A DNA stretch of 64,000 nt, from NCBI GenBank assembly GCA_028564705.1, contig JAPXFQ010002889.1, positions 1,612,001 through 1,676,000 of the forward strand, given 5' to 3'. Of the stretch, positions 24,901 through 31,800 are shown one piece after another; within the stretch, counting starts at the first letter, position 1; every line of letters starts with the position of its first letter. The translations under genes were made by a program, and so were the position numbers. This DNA comes from Apricaphanius iberus (lineage: Eukaryota; Chordata; Actinopteri; Cyprinodontiformes; Aphaniidae). Below the pieces are notes generated by a model that worked only from the letters and a program-made list of their open reading frames with translations, was not told the origin of the DNA and searched no databases.

Positions 24901-26102
24901 GGATAGGGGAAGACAGGAAGTCAGACGGCTCGGCATCCAGAAATTTTCAAAATAAACAAAGGTGCTTCTTCCCGGTAGCTTTACTTTACTACCTGTGCGG
25001 CCCCATGAGAAGTCATTAGGTCGTGGGAGGGTCTACACTACCTCGGATCGCCACTAACATTATTCTTTTGCACTTTGAGGGATTTTGTATATTCCCTGAC
25101 ATACCATAAACTTATTGGCGAATGTAAAACGGACAGAACATAAAACACAGACCTTTTGGAGCCACGTTGTAGTCTTTTTTTCCTGCTTGTTGTTGTGTTT
25201 ACTGCTGAAACCACGCTGGATTTTGCTGAACTCACATGAATTCGGGCTCTCTCGGTGACAGCTGCTTCCCTGCTGCTACGTGCTGCTGACGCCCCCCGTG
25301 GAAAGGGCCAAGAAGAAGAACACACGAGTAAAACGTGCTGCTCCTGTAACATGCTGCTGACAGGTCCAGTGGAAAGCCCGGGTCAGATTCAAATAATTTG
25401 TCTAAGCTTGAGCAGTTTTGTAAAGAAAAATCTGTAAAACTTCTATAACTAACTCCTAAAGACTTGAAGCCATAATCGCAGTGAAAGGTGATTCTGCAAA
25501 GCATAATGTCAGAAAGATCATGGGCTTATGAACACTTTTCAGAACACTGTAGTAAACCTTGTATTTTTAAGTAAGGAGTACGGTCTATAAATTTCAATTG
25601 CAGTTGATAAAATTAACTTGATAGATAGTCCTTATATTTCTTTCTTTTTCCTTAGGACATTGAGAAGACCATGAGCACTGCACTCCACGAGCTACGGGAG
25701 CTTGAGCGACAAAACACTGTGAAGCAGGCCCCCGATGTGGTCTTGGACACCTTAGAGCCAATGAAGAACCCAACGAGCTCAGAGCCCGGCAGTCCCCTTC
25801 ACACCATCATGATCCGTGACCCAGATGCAGCCATGCGTCGCAGCAGCAGTTCAACCTCTGAGATGATGACCACTTTCAAACCTGCCCTCTCTGCCCGCCT
25901 GGCTGGGTCTCAGCTGCGCCCCCCAGCCATGAGACCGGCACGCCCTCCTTCGACGCAGCACCGCTCTAGCAGCTCCAGCTCTTCTGGGGTCGGCAGCCCC
26001 GCCTTGACTCCCACTGAAAAACTGTTTCCCAGTAACAGCTCCGCTTCAGGGTCTAATGTGAATGTTTCAGGTGATGGTGGGGATAAGACTGGCAGCATGT
26101 AG
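1148..26102 (+). CDS. srgap3: srgap3, SLIT-ROBO Rho GTPase-activating protein 3 (3' 18 coding exons; 5' end outside window)
   Basis: Eighteen exons with AG/GT borders join in phase into 943 residues and a TAG stop: 1148-1333, 4796-4924, 9017-9238, 10672-10773, 11322-11519, 11716-11800, 14077-14104, 14702-14804, 16489-16549, 17109-17186, 17290-17424, 18185-18290, 19125-19352, 19488-19561, 23381-23561, 23668-23817, 23913-24231, 25656-26102. Order of domains in this partial protein: distal F-BAR and helical extension (1 to ~310), proline/basic linker (~317-340), RhoGAP (~355-545, arginine finger R380 in GIFRVPG), SH3 (~583-638, with DWW and the P630/Y633 pair), then a Ser/Pro-rich tail. The family bends membrane at the plasma membrane and stimulates GTP hydrolysis by Rac-type GTPases downstream of Slit-Robo in neurite and spine formation. 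Human SRGAP3 is about 1100 residues, so roughly the first 160 are upstream of the window. Choice of srgap3 over srgap1/2 rests on the close match of the C-terminal tail and on the rad18 neighbour. Confidence 0.95.
2427..2580. repeat. hAT-like non-autonomous element ends (fragments)
   Basis: Two short pieces resemble ends of hAT-type MITEs: TAGAGATGTGAATCTT near 2427, followed by GATTC/GAATC-rich sequence, and TAGGGCTGAGACAATATG at 2545. Neither has a matching second end nearby, so these are fragments at best. Confidence 0.35.
2979..3342. mobile_element. hAT MITE, copy 1 of family TAGGGATGCACC
   Basis: Begins TAGGGATGCACCAATACCG and ends in the imperfect inverse (...CAATA[..]TATCCCTA on the opposite strand reads TAGGGATAAAACAATACCAC). 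Flanked by GTCTGAAT (2971-2978) and ATCTGAAT (3343-3350), a 7/8 match to an 8-bp target duplication. 364 bp, no transposase. Lies in the srgap3 intron 1334-4795. Confidence 0.75.
4796..4924 (+). CDS. srgap3: srgap3 coding exon B (F-BAR helix)
   Basis: Residues 63-105, [19 protein letters not shown] through [12 protein letters not shown]. The acceptor is CTCAG at 4791-4795 and the donor GTGAGT at 4925; 129 nt, phase 0. The helical sequence continues the F-BAR crescent. Confidence 0.93.
5449..6235 (-). mobile_element. Penelope-like element fragment with inverted terminal arms
   Basis: Two 142-bp arms, 5448-5589 and 6061-6202, are inverted copies of each other with only a few differences. Between them the minus strand encodes [34 protein letters not shown] and, after an in-frame [23 protein letters not shown], which I recognise as the C-terminal half of the GIY-YIG endonuclease of fish Penelope-like (Neptune-type) retroelements. 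The reverse transcriptase is absent. An 11-bp direct repeat, TATTCATCTTG, flanks the unit at 5438-5448 and 6236-6246. Penelope elements often carry such arms because of partial tandem or inverted insertion. Confidence 0.75.
5590..6060 (-). pseudogene. GIY-YIG endonuclease remnant of a Penelope-like element
   Basis: The reading frame enters directly from the inverted arm, so the N-terminal GIY-YIG half is missing. A TGA codon interrupts it after REDR at about 5917, replacing what I expect to be a tryptophan. Reading resumes in the same frame to SSLPRRLNN. It cannot encode a working enzyme. Confidence 0.7.
6708..6753. repeat. poly-A and (TA)n tract
   Basis: Twenty A residues (6708-6727) run into about twelve TA units ending at 6753, next to an RTE-like tail. 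Confidence 0.95.
6757..6832 (+). mobile_element. RTE-like non-LTR retrotransposon 3' tail (short, 5'-truncated)
   Basis: GACAACTGGAGATAGGCACC, then AAGCGGTTCAGAAAATGGATGGATG. It matches the inverse of the longer copy at 53885-54190 and ends in GATG units like Rex3/RTE-type fish elements. The class assignment is from memory. Confidence 0.5.
8100..8330. other. Complex non-coding stretch in srgap3 intron, candidate regulatory sequence
   Basis: Less AT-skewed and free of recognisable repeats, with TAATTA-type motifs (for example GCCTAATTAGG near 8162). It has the look of a conserved non-coding element, but that is not testable here. Confidence 0.2.
9017..9238 (+). CDS. srgap3: srgap3 coding exon C (F-BAR)
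   Basis: Residues 106-179, starting [20 protein letters not shown] and ending [10 protein letters not shown]; 222 nt, phase 0. The acceptor follows a strong polypyrimidine run (TTTCTTCAAG) and the donor is GTGAGA. Confidence 0.95.
9239..10671. other. srgap3 intron with possible dispersed repeat
   Basis: No exon. A block around 9640-9870 (GCACGTGGCTCCTGAAGTAG, GGCTTTTCATCCGTCAC, AATCGCTAGGTTAGGCTAAC) looks like a dispersed fish repeat I have seen elsewhere, but I cannot define ends or class. Confidence 0.35.
10672..10773 (+). CDS. srgap3: srgap3 coding exon D (F-BAR extension)
   Basis: Residues 180-213, [20 protein letters not shown] through KIENEE; 102 nt, phase 0, acceptor CCTTAG, donor GTAAGG. 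Predicted helix leading into the coiled extension. Confidence 0.94.
11322..11519 (+). CDS. srgap3: srgap3 coding exon E (F-BAR extension)
   Basis: Residues 214-279, [20 protein letters not shown] through ETETFYFS; 198 nt, phase 0, acceptor TCCAG, donor GTGAGT. Contains the serine-rich [12 protein letters not shown] segment typical of srGAPs. Confidence 0.95.
11716..11800 (+). CDS. srgap3: srgap3 coding exon F (F-BAR extension end)
   Basis: Residues 280-307 plus one base: [28 protein letters not shown]. 85 nt, acceptor TTCTAG, donor GTAAAA. It ends in phase 1, and from here on most junctions fall inside codons. Confidence 0.93.
11801..14076. other. srgap3 intron before the 28-nt microexon
   Basis: No coding signal found other than the microexon at its end. 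Contains a (TA)n microsatellite at 12842-12897. Confidence 0.6.
12842..12897. repeat. (AT)n microsatellite
   Basis: About 28 uninterrupted AT units in an srgap3 intron. Confidence 0.97.
14077..14104 (+). CDS. srgap3: srgap3 28-nt microexon
   Basis: Encodes [10 protein letters not shown] with split codons at both ends. Acceptor CCTCAG and donor GTAAGA are both good, and it repairs the frame between the exons ending at 11800 and starting at 14702. At 28 nt it would be missed by most gene finders. It lies in the linker between the F-BAR extension and the RhoGAP domain. Confidence 0.88.
14702..14804 (+). CDS. srgap3: srgap3 coding exon H (proline/basic linker)
   Basis: Residues 318-351, [20 protein letters not shown] then [14 protein letters not shown]. 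The PxxP and basic pattern suits an SH3- or membrane-binding linker. Compared with the mammalian sequence as I know it, a couple of residues around the RPR segment are missing or changed. Acceptor CCTAG, donor GTACCC (weaker than its neighbours). Confidence 0.9.
15545..16386 (+). mobile_element. Tc1-like transposon relic
   Basis: The right end TGAATCCCTTTGCATGGCAC TGTA and the left end AAGTGCTTGCGAGTGTTTTC CCCTTGAAC-type sequence are degenerate copies of the CAGTGCCTTGCAAAAGTATTC ends of a common fish Tc1 family. Between them lie decayed transposase pieces on the + strand, such as CACATAAACCAACAGGCTGG (HKPTGW) and AGAAAGCTGTAAGAAGTTCT. It fills most of the intron between srgap3 exons at 14804 and 16489 and ends about 100 bp before the RhoGAP exon. 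Confidence 0.7.
16489..16549 (+). CDS. srgap3: srgap3 coding exon I (RhoGAP start)
   Basis: Residues 352-371, [20 protein letters not shown], then the first base of the next glycine codon; 61 nt. Acceptor TTTCAG, donor GTAAGT. First helix of the RhoGAP fold. Confidence 0.95.
17109..17186 (+). CDS. srgap3: srgap3 coding exon J (RhoGAP, arginine finger)
   Basis: Residues 372-397, [20 protein letters not shown] then KNSFER. The arginine of GIFRVPG (codon 17132-17134) is the catalytic arginine finger that completes the GTPase active site, and it is intact. Acceptor TTTTAG, donor GTGAGT; 78 nt. Confidence 0.96.
17290..17424 (+). CDS. srgap3: srgap3 coding exon K (RhoGAP)
   Basis: Residues 399-442, [20 protein letters not shown] through FLDFISTI. 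Contains the conserved [17 protein letters not shown] block that packs beside the arginine finger. Acceptor CATTTAG, donor GTGAGT; the upstream intron is only 103 bp. Confidence 0.96.
17796..18145. mobile_element. hAT MITE, copy 2 of family TAGGGATGCACC
   Basis: Starts TAGGGATGCACCAATACCGA; the other end reads TAGGGGTTCACCGATC on the opposite strand. Flanks ATGTTTAC (17788-17795) and ATGTTTAG (18146-18153) differ by one base. 350 bp, inside the srgap3 intron 17425-18184, where it forms nearly half the intron. Confidence 0.75.
18185..18290 (+). CDS. srgap3: srgap3 coding exon L (RhoGAP)
   Basis: Residues 444-477 with split ends: [20 protein letters not shown] through YLFAFLD. 106 nt, acceptor GTTTCAG, donor GTGAGT. 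The upstream intron holds a hAT MITE ending 39 bp before this exon. Confidence 0.95.
19125..19352 (+). CDS. srgap3: srgap3 coding exon M (RhoGAP end)
   Basis: Residues 479-553, [20 protein letters not shown] through MTGGEEY, including the [11 protein letters not shown] motif conserved in RhoGAP domains. 228 nt, acceptor CCTCAG, donor GTGAGT. Confidence 0.96.
19488..19561 (+). CDS. srgap3: srgap3 coding exon N (RhoGAP-SH3 linker)
   Basis: Residues 555-578, [24 protein letters not shown]; an acidic linker between the RhoGAP and SH3 domains. 74 nt, acceptor TGTGTAG, donor GTAAAT. Confidence 0.93.
19640..19740 (+). mobile_element. Tc1-like transposase fragment
   Basis: The + strand encodes [11 protein letters not shown], the block carrying the last acidic catalytic residue of Tc1/mariner transposases. 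Only about 100 bp are recognisable, just after srgap3 exon N. Confidence 0.6.
19741..23380. other. srgap3 intron, AT-rich
   Basis: The largest gap between the RhoGAP linker and SH3 exons. Apart from a SINE-like piece at 22250-22495, I see no exon, RNA gene or clear repeat; 21400-22250 and 22560-23380 are very AT-rich. Confidence 0.55.
22250..22495 (-). mobile_element. tRNA-derived SINE (degenerate)
   Basis: On the minus strand the unit starts GCAGCAATGGCTCAGGTGGT, containing a pol III A-box (inverse at 22470-22481). A degenerate B-box follows, then a body ending near 22260. Resembles the tRNA-headed SINEs common in teleosts. Confidence 0.5.
23381..23561 (+). CDS. srgap3: srgap3 coding exon O (SH3 domain)
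   Basis: Residues 579-638. The SH3 landmarks are in order: [17 protein letters not shown] (RT loop), SEDWWEGRH (first W of the peptide groove), [10 protein letters not shown] (3-10 helix with P and Y). 181 nt, acceptor TTTTCAG, donor GTACGT. Confidence 0.96.
23668..23817 (+). CDS. srgap3: srgap3 coding exon P (post-SH3)
   Basis: Residues 640-688, [20 protein letters not shown] through NFGGVMG. Low-complexity, serine- and acid-rich. 150 nt, acceptor GTTTCAG, donor GTGATG. Confidence 0.94.
23913..24231 (+). CDS. srgap3: srgap3 coding exon Q (C-terminal tail)
   Basis: Residues 690-795, [20 protein letters not shown] through LETEALAE. Arg/Ser/Pro-rich, probably disordered and phosphorylated; contains the family block [20 protein letters not shown]. 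319 nt, acceptor CTCAG, donor GTAAGA. GC-rich compared with its surroundings. Confidence 0.95.
24330..25530 (+). mobile_element. Tc1-like transposon relic interrupted by another transposon
   Basis: Left part (24330-24662) carries transposase-derived sequence such as GATGTCCATCTAAACCAATA and the degenerate block TGGCCTAGTCAAAGTCTAGA ([10 protein letters not shown]). Right part (about 25400-25530) continues the same element: CTAAAGACTTGAAGCCATAA and GTGATTCTGCAAAG match the transposase 3' end. The two halves are separated by an inverted-repeat element at 24673-25387. Confidence 0.6.
24673..25387. mobile_element. Inverted-repeat DNA transposon, non-autonomous, nested in a Tc1-like relic
   Basis: Left end TTTCCACCGGACGCGTCAGC AGCATGTTACAG.AGCAGCACGT (to about 24727) is mirrored at 25333-25387. 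No transposase is visible inside, and the interior is more GC-rich than the intron. Superfamily not assigned; the target duplication is unclear. Confidence 0.6.
25656..26102 (+). CDS. srgap3: srgap3 last coding exon (C-terminal tail and stop)
   Basis: Residues 796-943, [20 protein letters not shown] through GDKTGSM and TAG at 26100-26102. The [19 protein letters not shown] helix is characteristic of the srGAP tail and is followed by long Ser/Pro stretches. This tail is one of the segments that separates srgap3 from srgap1 and srgap2. Confidence 0.96.
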   Translation, partial: DIEKTMSTALHELRELERQNTVKQAPDVVLDTLEPMKNPTSSEPGSPLHTIMIRDPDAAMRRSSSSTSEMMTTFKPALSARLAGSQLRPPAMRPARPPSTQHRSSSSSSSGVGSPALTPTEKLFPSNSSASGSNVNVSGDGGDKTGSM

Positions 26103-28139
26103 CAGAGACGAAATCTGTTCTAAAAGGGAGAAAAGCAGATCAAAACAAGAAAATATTCCTTAAAGTAGAGAAGAAAAAAAAACTGTCCTCACTGTAGGCC
26201 TACAGTATTCTCCTGGTAACCATTGTGACAAAACAGCAGACAATGCTGTAGGATTTTGATGGCTTACAGCTTTTTGAAACTTGACTTACTGTGTATAAGA
26301 CTACATAAACTTTAGTTATACCTCAGCTTCAACACAAATCTGTGGCCATGTTCTCGTTTCTGAGATCCATTAAAGGCCAGTGAAGCAACACCTGTGTGAA
26401 AAAAATTATGATTCCCACTTCCATCTCTCCTGTATGAAAACACTTCACATGGATGAGCATAAAACCACTGAAATTCATCCTCCGTTTCACAGGCCTTACG
26501 GCTCAACATATAGGTGCATCTTAATAAAGTAGATTATCATTAAAAGGGTCATTTATTTTAGTAATTCAGTTCAAAGACTTAAATTCATTCATCACACACA
26601 CCTATTTATATATTTCAGGCGTTTGTTTCTGTTCAAAGCCACGATCTCAGTTTCTCACAAAATGAAATGTAAATCGAAAGAAAATTAAAATGTAAAGATA
26701 TTATTTTAATACAGAAATGTTAGCCTGCTATAGAGTTTGGGAATTTCAGTAGCGGATCCCTCATTCTTCTCTTGAATATACCCCATAAATTCCTTGTGGG
26801 TTTTGGGCCTGAAGAAGTTGCTGGCTAACCAAGCAAAGTGATATCATGGTTATTACAATGGCATTATTTACAGTCCTGCTTGAAATTTAAATCTGAATTT
26901 CAATAAAGTTTCTCAACAGAGGTTAAGCTTAAAGTTCACTAAAATTTCCTGGGAGATGGCTGAGCCTACTTTATACTCTATTAAACATAGTGGTCCAACA
27001 ACAGCAGATGGAATGACTCTCCATATCTTTACGTATTGTAGAAACCTTAAACTGGGCCCCAAGGAACTTGCCGCATCTCCTTCCACTAGTTTTTTTCTCC
27101 ATATAATTTCCTAATAATATGTTTGGATGCATTTAGGTTCTGTAAGAATGACATCTTGTTGCTTACTCTCCTTCTGAAGGGTATCAATGACTATTGCAAA
27201 GATGTCAAGTCAACAATCTTCCCCATTGTTATACAGGACTTTACCTAATATTTCTGTATTAAATCCATCTTTTATTTTGTAAGATTTTTATTTGTGAGAA
27301 CCTGAATACCATAATTCTCAAAATGATGAAAAACGAACATTTGAAATATAGAAACTGTGTGGAATGAATTTTCTTTTTTGAACTAATTATGTAAAAGTAA
27401 TTTCTTTAATATGTATACTTTTCAGTGATCTTCTTATTTAATGAGATGCACTTAGACAAAGCTACCTAGCATCACTATGTTTTCTGGTTTTGCTATAAGA
27501 ACAATGTGACGCCACAGAGACATTTATTTGTGCATGCAGACAGGAGAACAAAGGGGAAATTTTGGATTGTGCTTGTTAACTATTGTTAGAAACTTCTATA
27601 TATTAATCACTATGTTGGTAAAAATGCGACTAGCTAAAAGTATCCAAAACTTCTGAAAACGAACACCTTATCTTTCAGTGTTGTATTTAGAAATTGGCAT
27701 GAGTGCGGCAACACTGCAACAGATGAAGCATCTTGGCATGAAGAGACTTTACTAATCAGTGCCGCAGCACAAAAACAAAATATTTTCCCAGCATAATGCA
27801 TGGTTGCAGAGTGTGCAGACTGAACACGCCTCTGTCCATGGTTTGTTCTCATGTTCTGTAAATGAAATGCAGAAAATTAACAAACCACCTAATGAAGGAA
27901 TCTTGTTGGAAACTTGTACAAAGTATAGAGATAGTAATTTGTAAGTGTTTAATTGTGTACAGGTTAAAATTAAAATAAAACAAAGTTGAGGTGACCTGTA
28001 CTTAGATCTCAAAAGACATTTGTATTATTTCAGTACATTATGAGGAAATTATTTGATAGTAAAAGTTTAGGTCTTATATAATATACTCTGTGATTAAAGT
28101 GTGTTTGGAAATAGCATTAAAGAGCAAAGGCTGAATAAA
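26103..28139 (+). terminator. srgap3 3' UTR region with candidate polyadenylation signals
   Basis: AATAAA hexamers on the coding strand occur at 26523-26528, 26902-26907, 27974-27979 and 28134-28139. The first two lie inside a Tc1-like relic (26511-27461). Which one is used cannot be told from sequence alone, so the UTR end is left open. Confidence 0.4.
26511..27461 (-). mobile_element. Tc1-like transposon relic overlapping the srgap3 3' region
   Basis: Begins ATAGGTGCATCTTAATAAAG and ends near CAGTGATCTTCTTATTTAAT GAGATGCACTTA, matching the ATAGGTGCATCTCAATAAA-type ends of a very abundant fish Tc1 family. The interior is decayed minus-strand transposase, for example CCCCATAAATTCCTTGTGGG and CTAAAATTTCCTGGGAGATG. 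It starts 409 bp after the srgap3 stop codon. Confidence 0.75.
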
Positions 28140-28746
28140 AGATTTTTTTCTTTTTGTTAATTTTGCTTCAAATGTTTCCAATCTTGTCATAATTCTCAGC
28201 TGGAGTGTTTAATGTTAAAATCAGAGTTTTATTATTTTAGTAACAACTGCTTTTTTAAGGTTTTTATTTATTTCTCATTCCTTACATGTCCAGTATGGAG
28301 GTCTGAACTTGCCAAACTTGATTAAATAAATAAATCATTAAAATGTTACCTAATTGTATCAATCATGAATTAAAAATGGAAAGAGCTACATAGATAGCTT
28401 TGAACATTTTGAAATTTATCCCAAAAAAATTGTATTTTATTTAATCAAATCCTAATTATGTCACATTTAAAAAAATAGTTAGGTGTTGTAACATATCATG
28501 GATTTATTTTACCGTTCAGCCTAACATTTCTGTCAGTGTACATGCTCAGAGCTGACATTGCTCCACACAATCTAACTAAAACCTAAAACTGACATACTGT
28601 GCAGGTTAACCAATCAAATGTGGGGTTCTGTCTATGAACCACAGTAAATGGTTTAAATCACTGATGATTTACTACACCTCAGGGTGCAAAGAAACAATTA
28701 AACACATTTAAATATTTAATTTTATATATATATATATATATTTATT

Positions 28747-28818
<72 letters not shown>

Positions 28819-30940
28819 CAGTAATTTACATTTAATTATTTATAGGCACATTTATTTATGTTTTGAATTTATTTATTTCCATTATTTTTGTTATGACCTA
28901 TATATTACAAAAATGTGATGATTTATTTATTTTATCATGGCATTTCAGGCTTCCATAATCCTGATAAATGTGAGAATTGTATCTTTTTATTTTAACATAC
29001 TGTTATAAGACTATTCTACTTTTTAAGACTTGGGTTTCTTTTTCCTGACTGACATAGTAACGCTCAGAATGTTCAGTGTTGCTGAATGTTCAGTGTTGTT
29101 TTTCGGTTGCTGGAAGTAAACCACATTTAAGTATTTCAGCGTTTATATCTGCTGTACCGCTTGTCTTTTGACCCATGTATTCCAGAGACCTTGTATCCTG
29201 CAACCCAAAGAGCCAGTTCTGCATGTTTTGCGCTGTAATGTGGAGCTAATGATATCAGACTCAGTGGCTTTGTTGTGGTGCCTTACCATGGTGAAACGCA
29301 CAGATTGAGCCTGTCTGGATGAAAAAAGTTATCATTTTCAAAAGGTTTAAAGTATCCAGTTAAATGAGAAACTGTGCTAAAGTGCCCCAAAACAATGAGT
29401 AAGTCATACAATATTTATCAATGTAATGATTTGGATGAAATTGTAAATAAATGCACAAGATAAACAGTTCTTGATTATTTTAAAAGAAATAATAAAATAG
29501 TTCAGATATTTGACGTTAGTTATTTCAGTTATATGAACAGGATGATTGGTCTGCATTGAAATTGCTATGCAGGACAATCAGTCAAATATTTGTGCGTTTT
29601 TGGGGGGGCCACCTATTTTTTTTAATTATAACACTCGAGTCTGTAGCAATAATTACACTAAAATAAATGTACACAACTTCATTTTCATGGTTTACACATT
29701 TAATTAGTTTTGTATTTGAAAAAAAGACCCATTATTACATCTATACTTGTGGTACTTTTGGCCTTCCACAGTTTGGGTGGGGATTTGCTTACACCCAACT
29801 CAGATCTAAACTGGGTACTGATTTCACAGTTCGACCACAGATACACCATGCAGACTGAACATATTTGCTGGATGGCAAATTCATTTTATAACTCTCTTGA
29901 ATGGATGTATCCGCGTTTCTGCAGGGTTATTGTTCTAAAGCCAAAATCAATACAGCATTTCAAGGACATGAGGCGCCCTCGTCTGGTTCTTGCTGGTATC
30001 ACCTCATCACATAGTAAACCAGCTAACAAGTCATCTCTCAAGAGCATGATGGGAATCTGAATCTGATATGAGACTTAAACTGATTCAAGATGTTCTTATT
30101 GTTTTCAGTCAATATTATATTTTGGATCTTTTTAAATCTACAAGAGGAATTAGTTTCACAAAGTACATTATTACACGAAATGAAACACATTGAACACACC
30201 TTTATTTATGTGTAAGTAGAACACAACATTTGAGTGCCTTTTGTGCACATCATTTTTTATTAGAATGCAGCTTTTTGTTCCTTTTTTACTTTTATACTGT
30301 AATAAATAGCCTATTGTTTGCCTTTTTATTTCAAAATGGTATTTTCTTTTTGTCCTGCTTTCTATTGCTTCTCAACTATCAAGCCACCAGTGAATCATCA
30401 ATGATCCTTTAAGAAGTTATCAAGTTCTGTGAATCCAGGGAAAACTGAAAAGAATAACTGCTGTAAACATGAAGTATCAGTAAAATTTAAAAGATTAATC
30501 TAAGAATGTTTCTTTTTTTTCTATTATTATTTACTCTGTGATCTGGCTGTGCTGTGGTTGAGCCTTTAGCTCCTTTCATTTTAACTATAAGTTGTTGTGG
30601 TGTTGTTGGCAACAGCTGAACTGGTTCAGACTTCTGTTGTGTGTTAGATACAAAGCACCTGGTGCGCTCTCATTTTCCCTGTACATGTGATGTGATGTAC
30701 CTGTGGTTCAAAAAGACGGCATCAGGGTCAAAGAGCAGAGTGAGGCCTTGTCTGGGACTGGTGTGTGAATTACTGTCACACTGTTTTACCTTCTGCTTTA
30801 CCTGTTTGTCTAGTGATGCCATTTGTTGATGAGTGTCTGGTTGATTGAAACCTGTAATGTGGTGTACTTGATCTGATTGATGATGTTAAAATCTCCTGTG
30901 TCAAATTAAAACCATAAACCTCTGTGATCTCTGCTTCCTG
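28140..30940. other. Intergenic, AT-rich
   Basis: Contains TA-rich microsatellites (28723-28740 and 28753-28816). I see no gene, RNA or recognisable transposon. A 116-codon frame at 29710-30060 has no family resemblance and is most likely chance. Confidence 0.6.
28723..28816. repeat. (TA)n microsatellite, interrupted
   Basis: TA units at 28723-28740 and 28753-28816 with a short TTTATTTATGTG break. Confidence 0.95.
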
Positions 30941-30945
30941 ACTGA

Positions 30946-30947
<2 letters not shown>

Positions 30948-30991
<44 letters not shown>

Positions 30992-31255
30992 CTTGTATTA
31001 CTACCCTTCTTGGGACCAGTTTTGGGATATTCACTAACCTTCTTAGGACCGATGGACCTTTGTTAGGACCGAAGCCCAGTCCTAATACGGTGGACTCCCT
31101 TTTTTAGGTTTAATGGTTAGGTTTAGAGGTATGGTGTGAATTGATGTTTAACTTGACTTTTGGTTAGGACTAGATCAGTAATGGTCAGGGTTAGCAAAGT
31201 ATCTGGGTTAGGCATAAATCAAGTTATTAAAAAACAATGGAAGCCTACAACTATC
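30948..31255. repeat. (TG)n microsatellite leading into a dispersed repeat
   Basis: About 20 TG units (30948-30988) followed by CTTGTATTACTACCCTTCTT GGGACCAGTTTTGG and GGTTAGG-rich text. The same (TG)n plus TTGTATTACTACC arrangement is a repeat I have seen dispersed in fish genomes; class unknown. Confidence 0.5.
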
Positions 31256-31289
31256 ACATACCTTGTTTAAAGACATATTTAACAAAATA

Positions 31290-31800
31290 TCAGAGGGTTT
31301 GACTCTTGCTCAGTTCTCTAAAGTCATCTTTTTAGATAAAAATACATTTTGAATTTGATTTCGAAATCAAGGTATCAGAGTTGCTTGTATTGATTGAAGC
31401 CTAGAGTGAACTATCCACAATCAGTGATGATCTGTTGAGCCATATTTTTTGCTGGTTTTGGTCCTCTGTGCTTTATCTAGTCCAACCCAATCTATGAGAA
31501 ATTTTAGAGCACTTTATGGTTCCATCTGCTGACAAACTTCATGCAGATTCTGATTTAATTTTCAAACAGGACATCTGCGCAAACAGCCAAAAGTGCCAAA
31601 ACCTGCCTGAGGACCATAGCATCACATCACAAATCAGCCTGATCCAAACAGCATAAAGAATCTAGGGAGTAATGTCAAGAGGAAGATTAGAAATCTGAGA
31701 AGACAATCCAGGAAAAAATAAGGTCACTTTTAAAGCATACTGGCCTCCTTAAAGACTCAGTAGAGCCATATATTGATCAAAGCCACTATGCCATAAAATG
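31290..31800 (+). mobile_element. Tc1-like transposase relic
   Basis: The + strand contains EILEHFMVPSADKLHADSD and a degraded FQQD-like block (IFKQDI), followed by out-of-frame remains of LNPIENLWG and KRK. It is the same family as the relics at 26511-27461 and 41743-42165. It carries several frame breaks. Confidence 0.7.

Noticed and set aside
29710..30060. 116-codon + strand frame in the intergenic region
   Set aside because: No recognisable motif, composition follows local base content, and no supporting signals; treated as chance.
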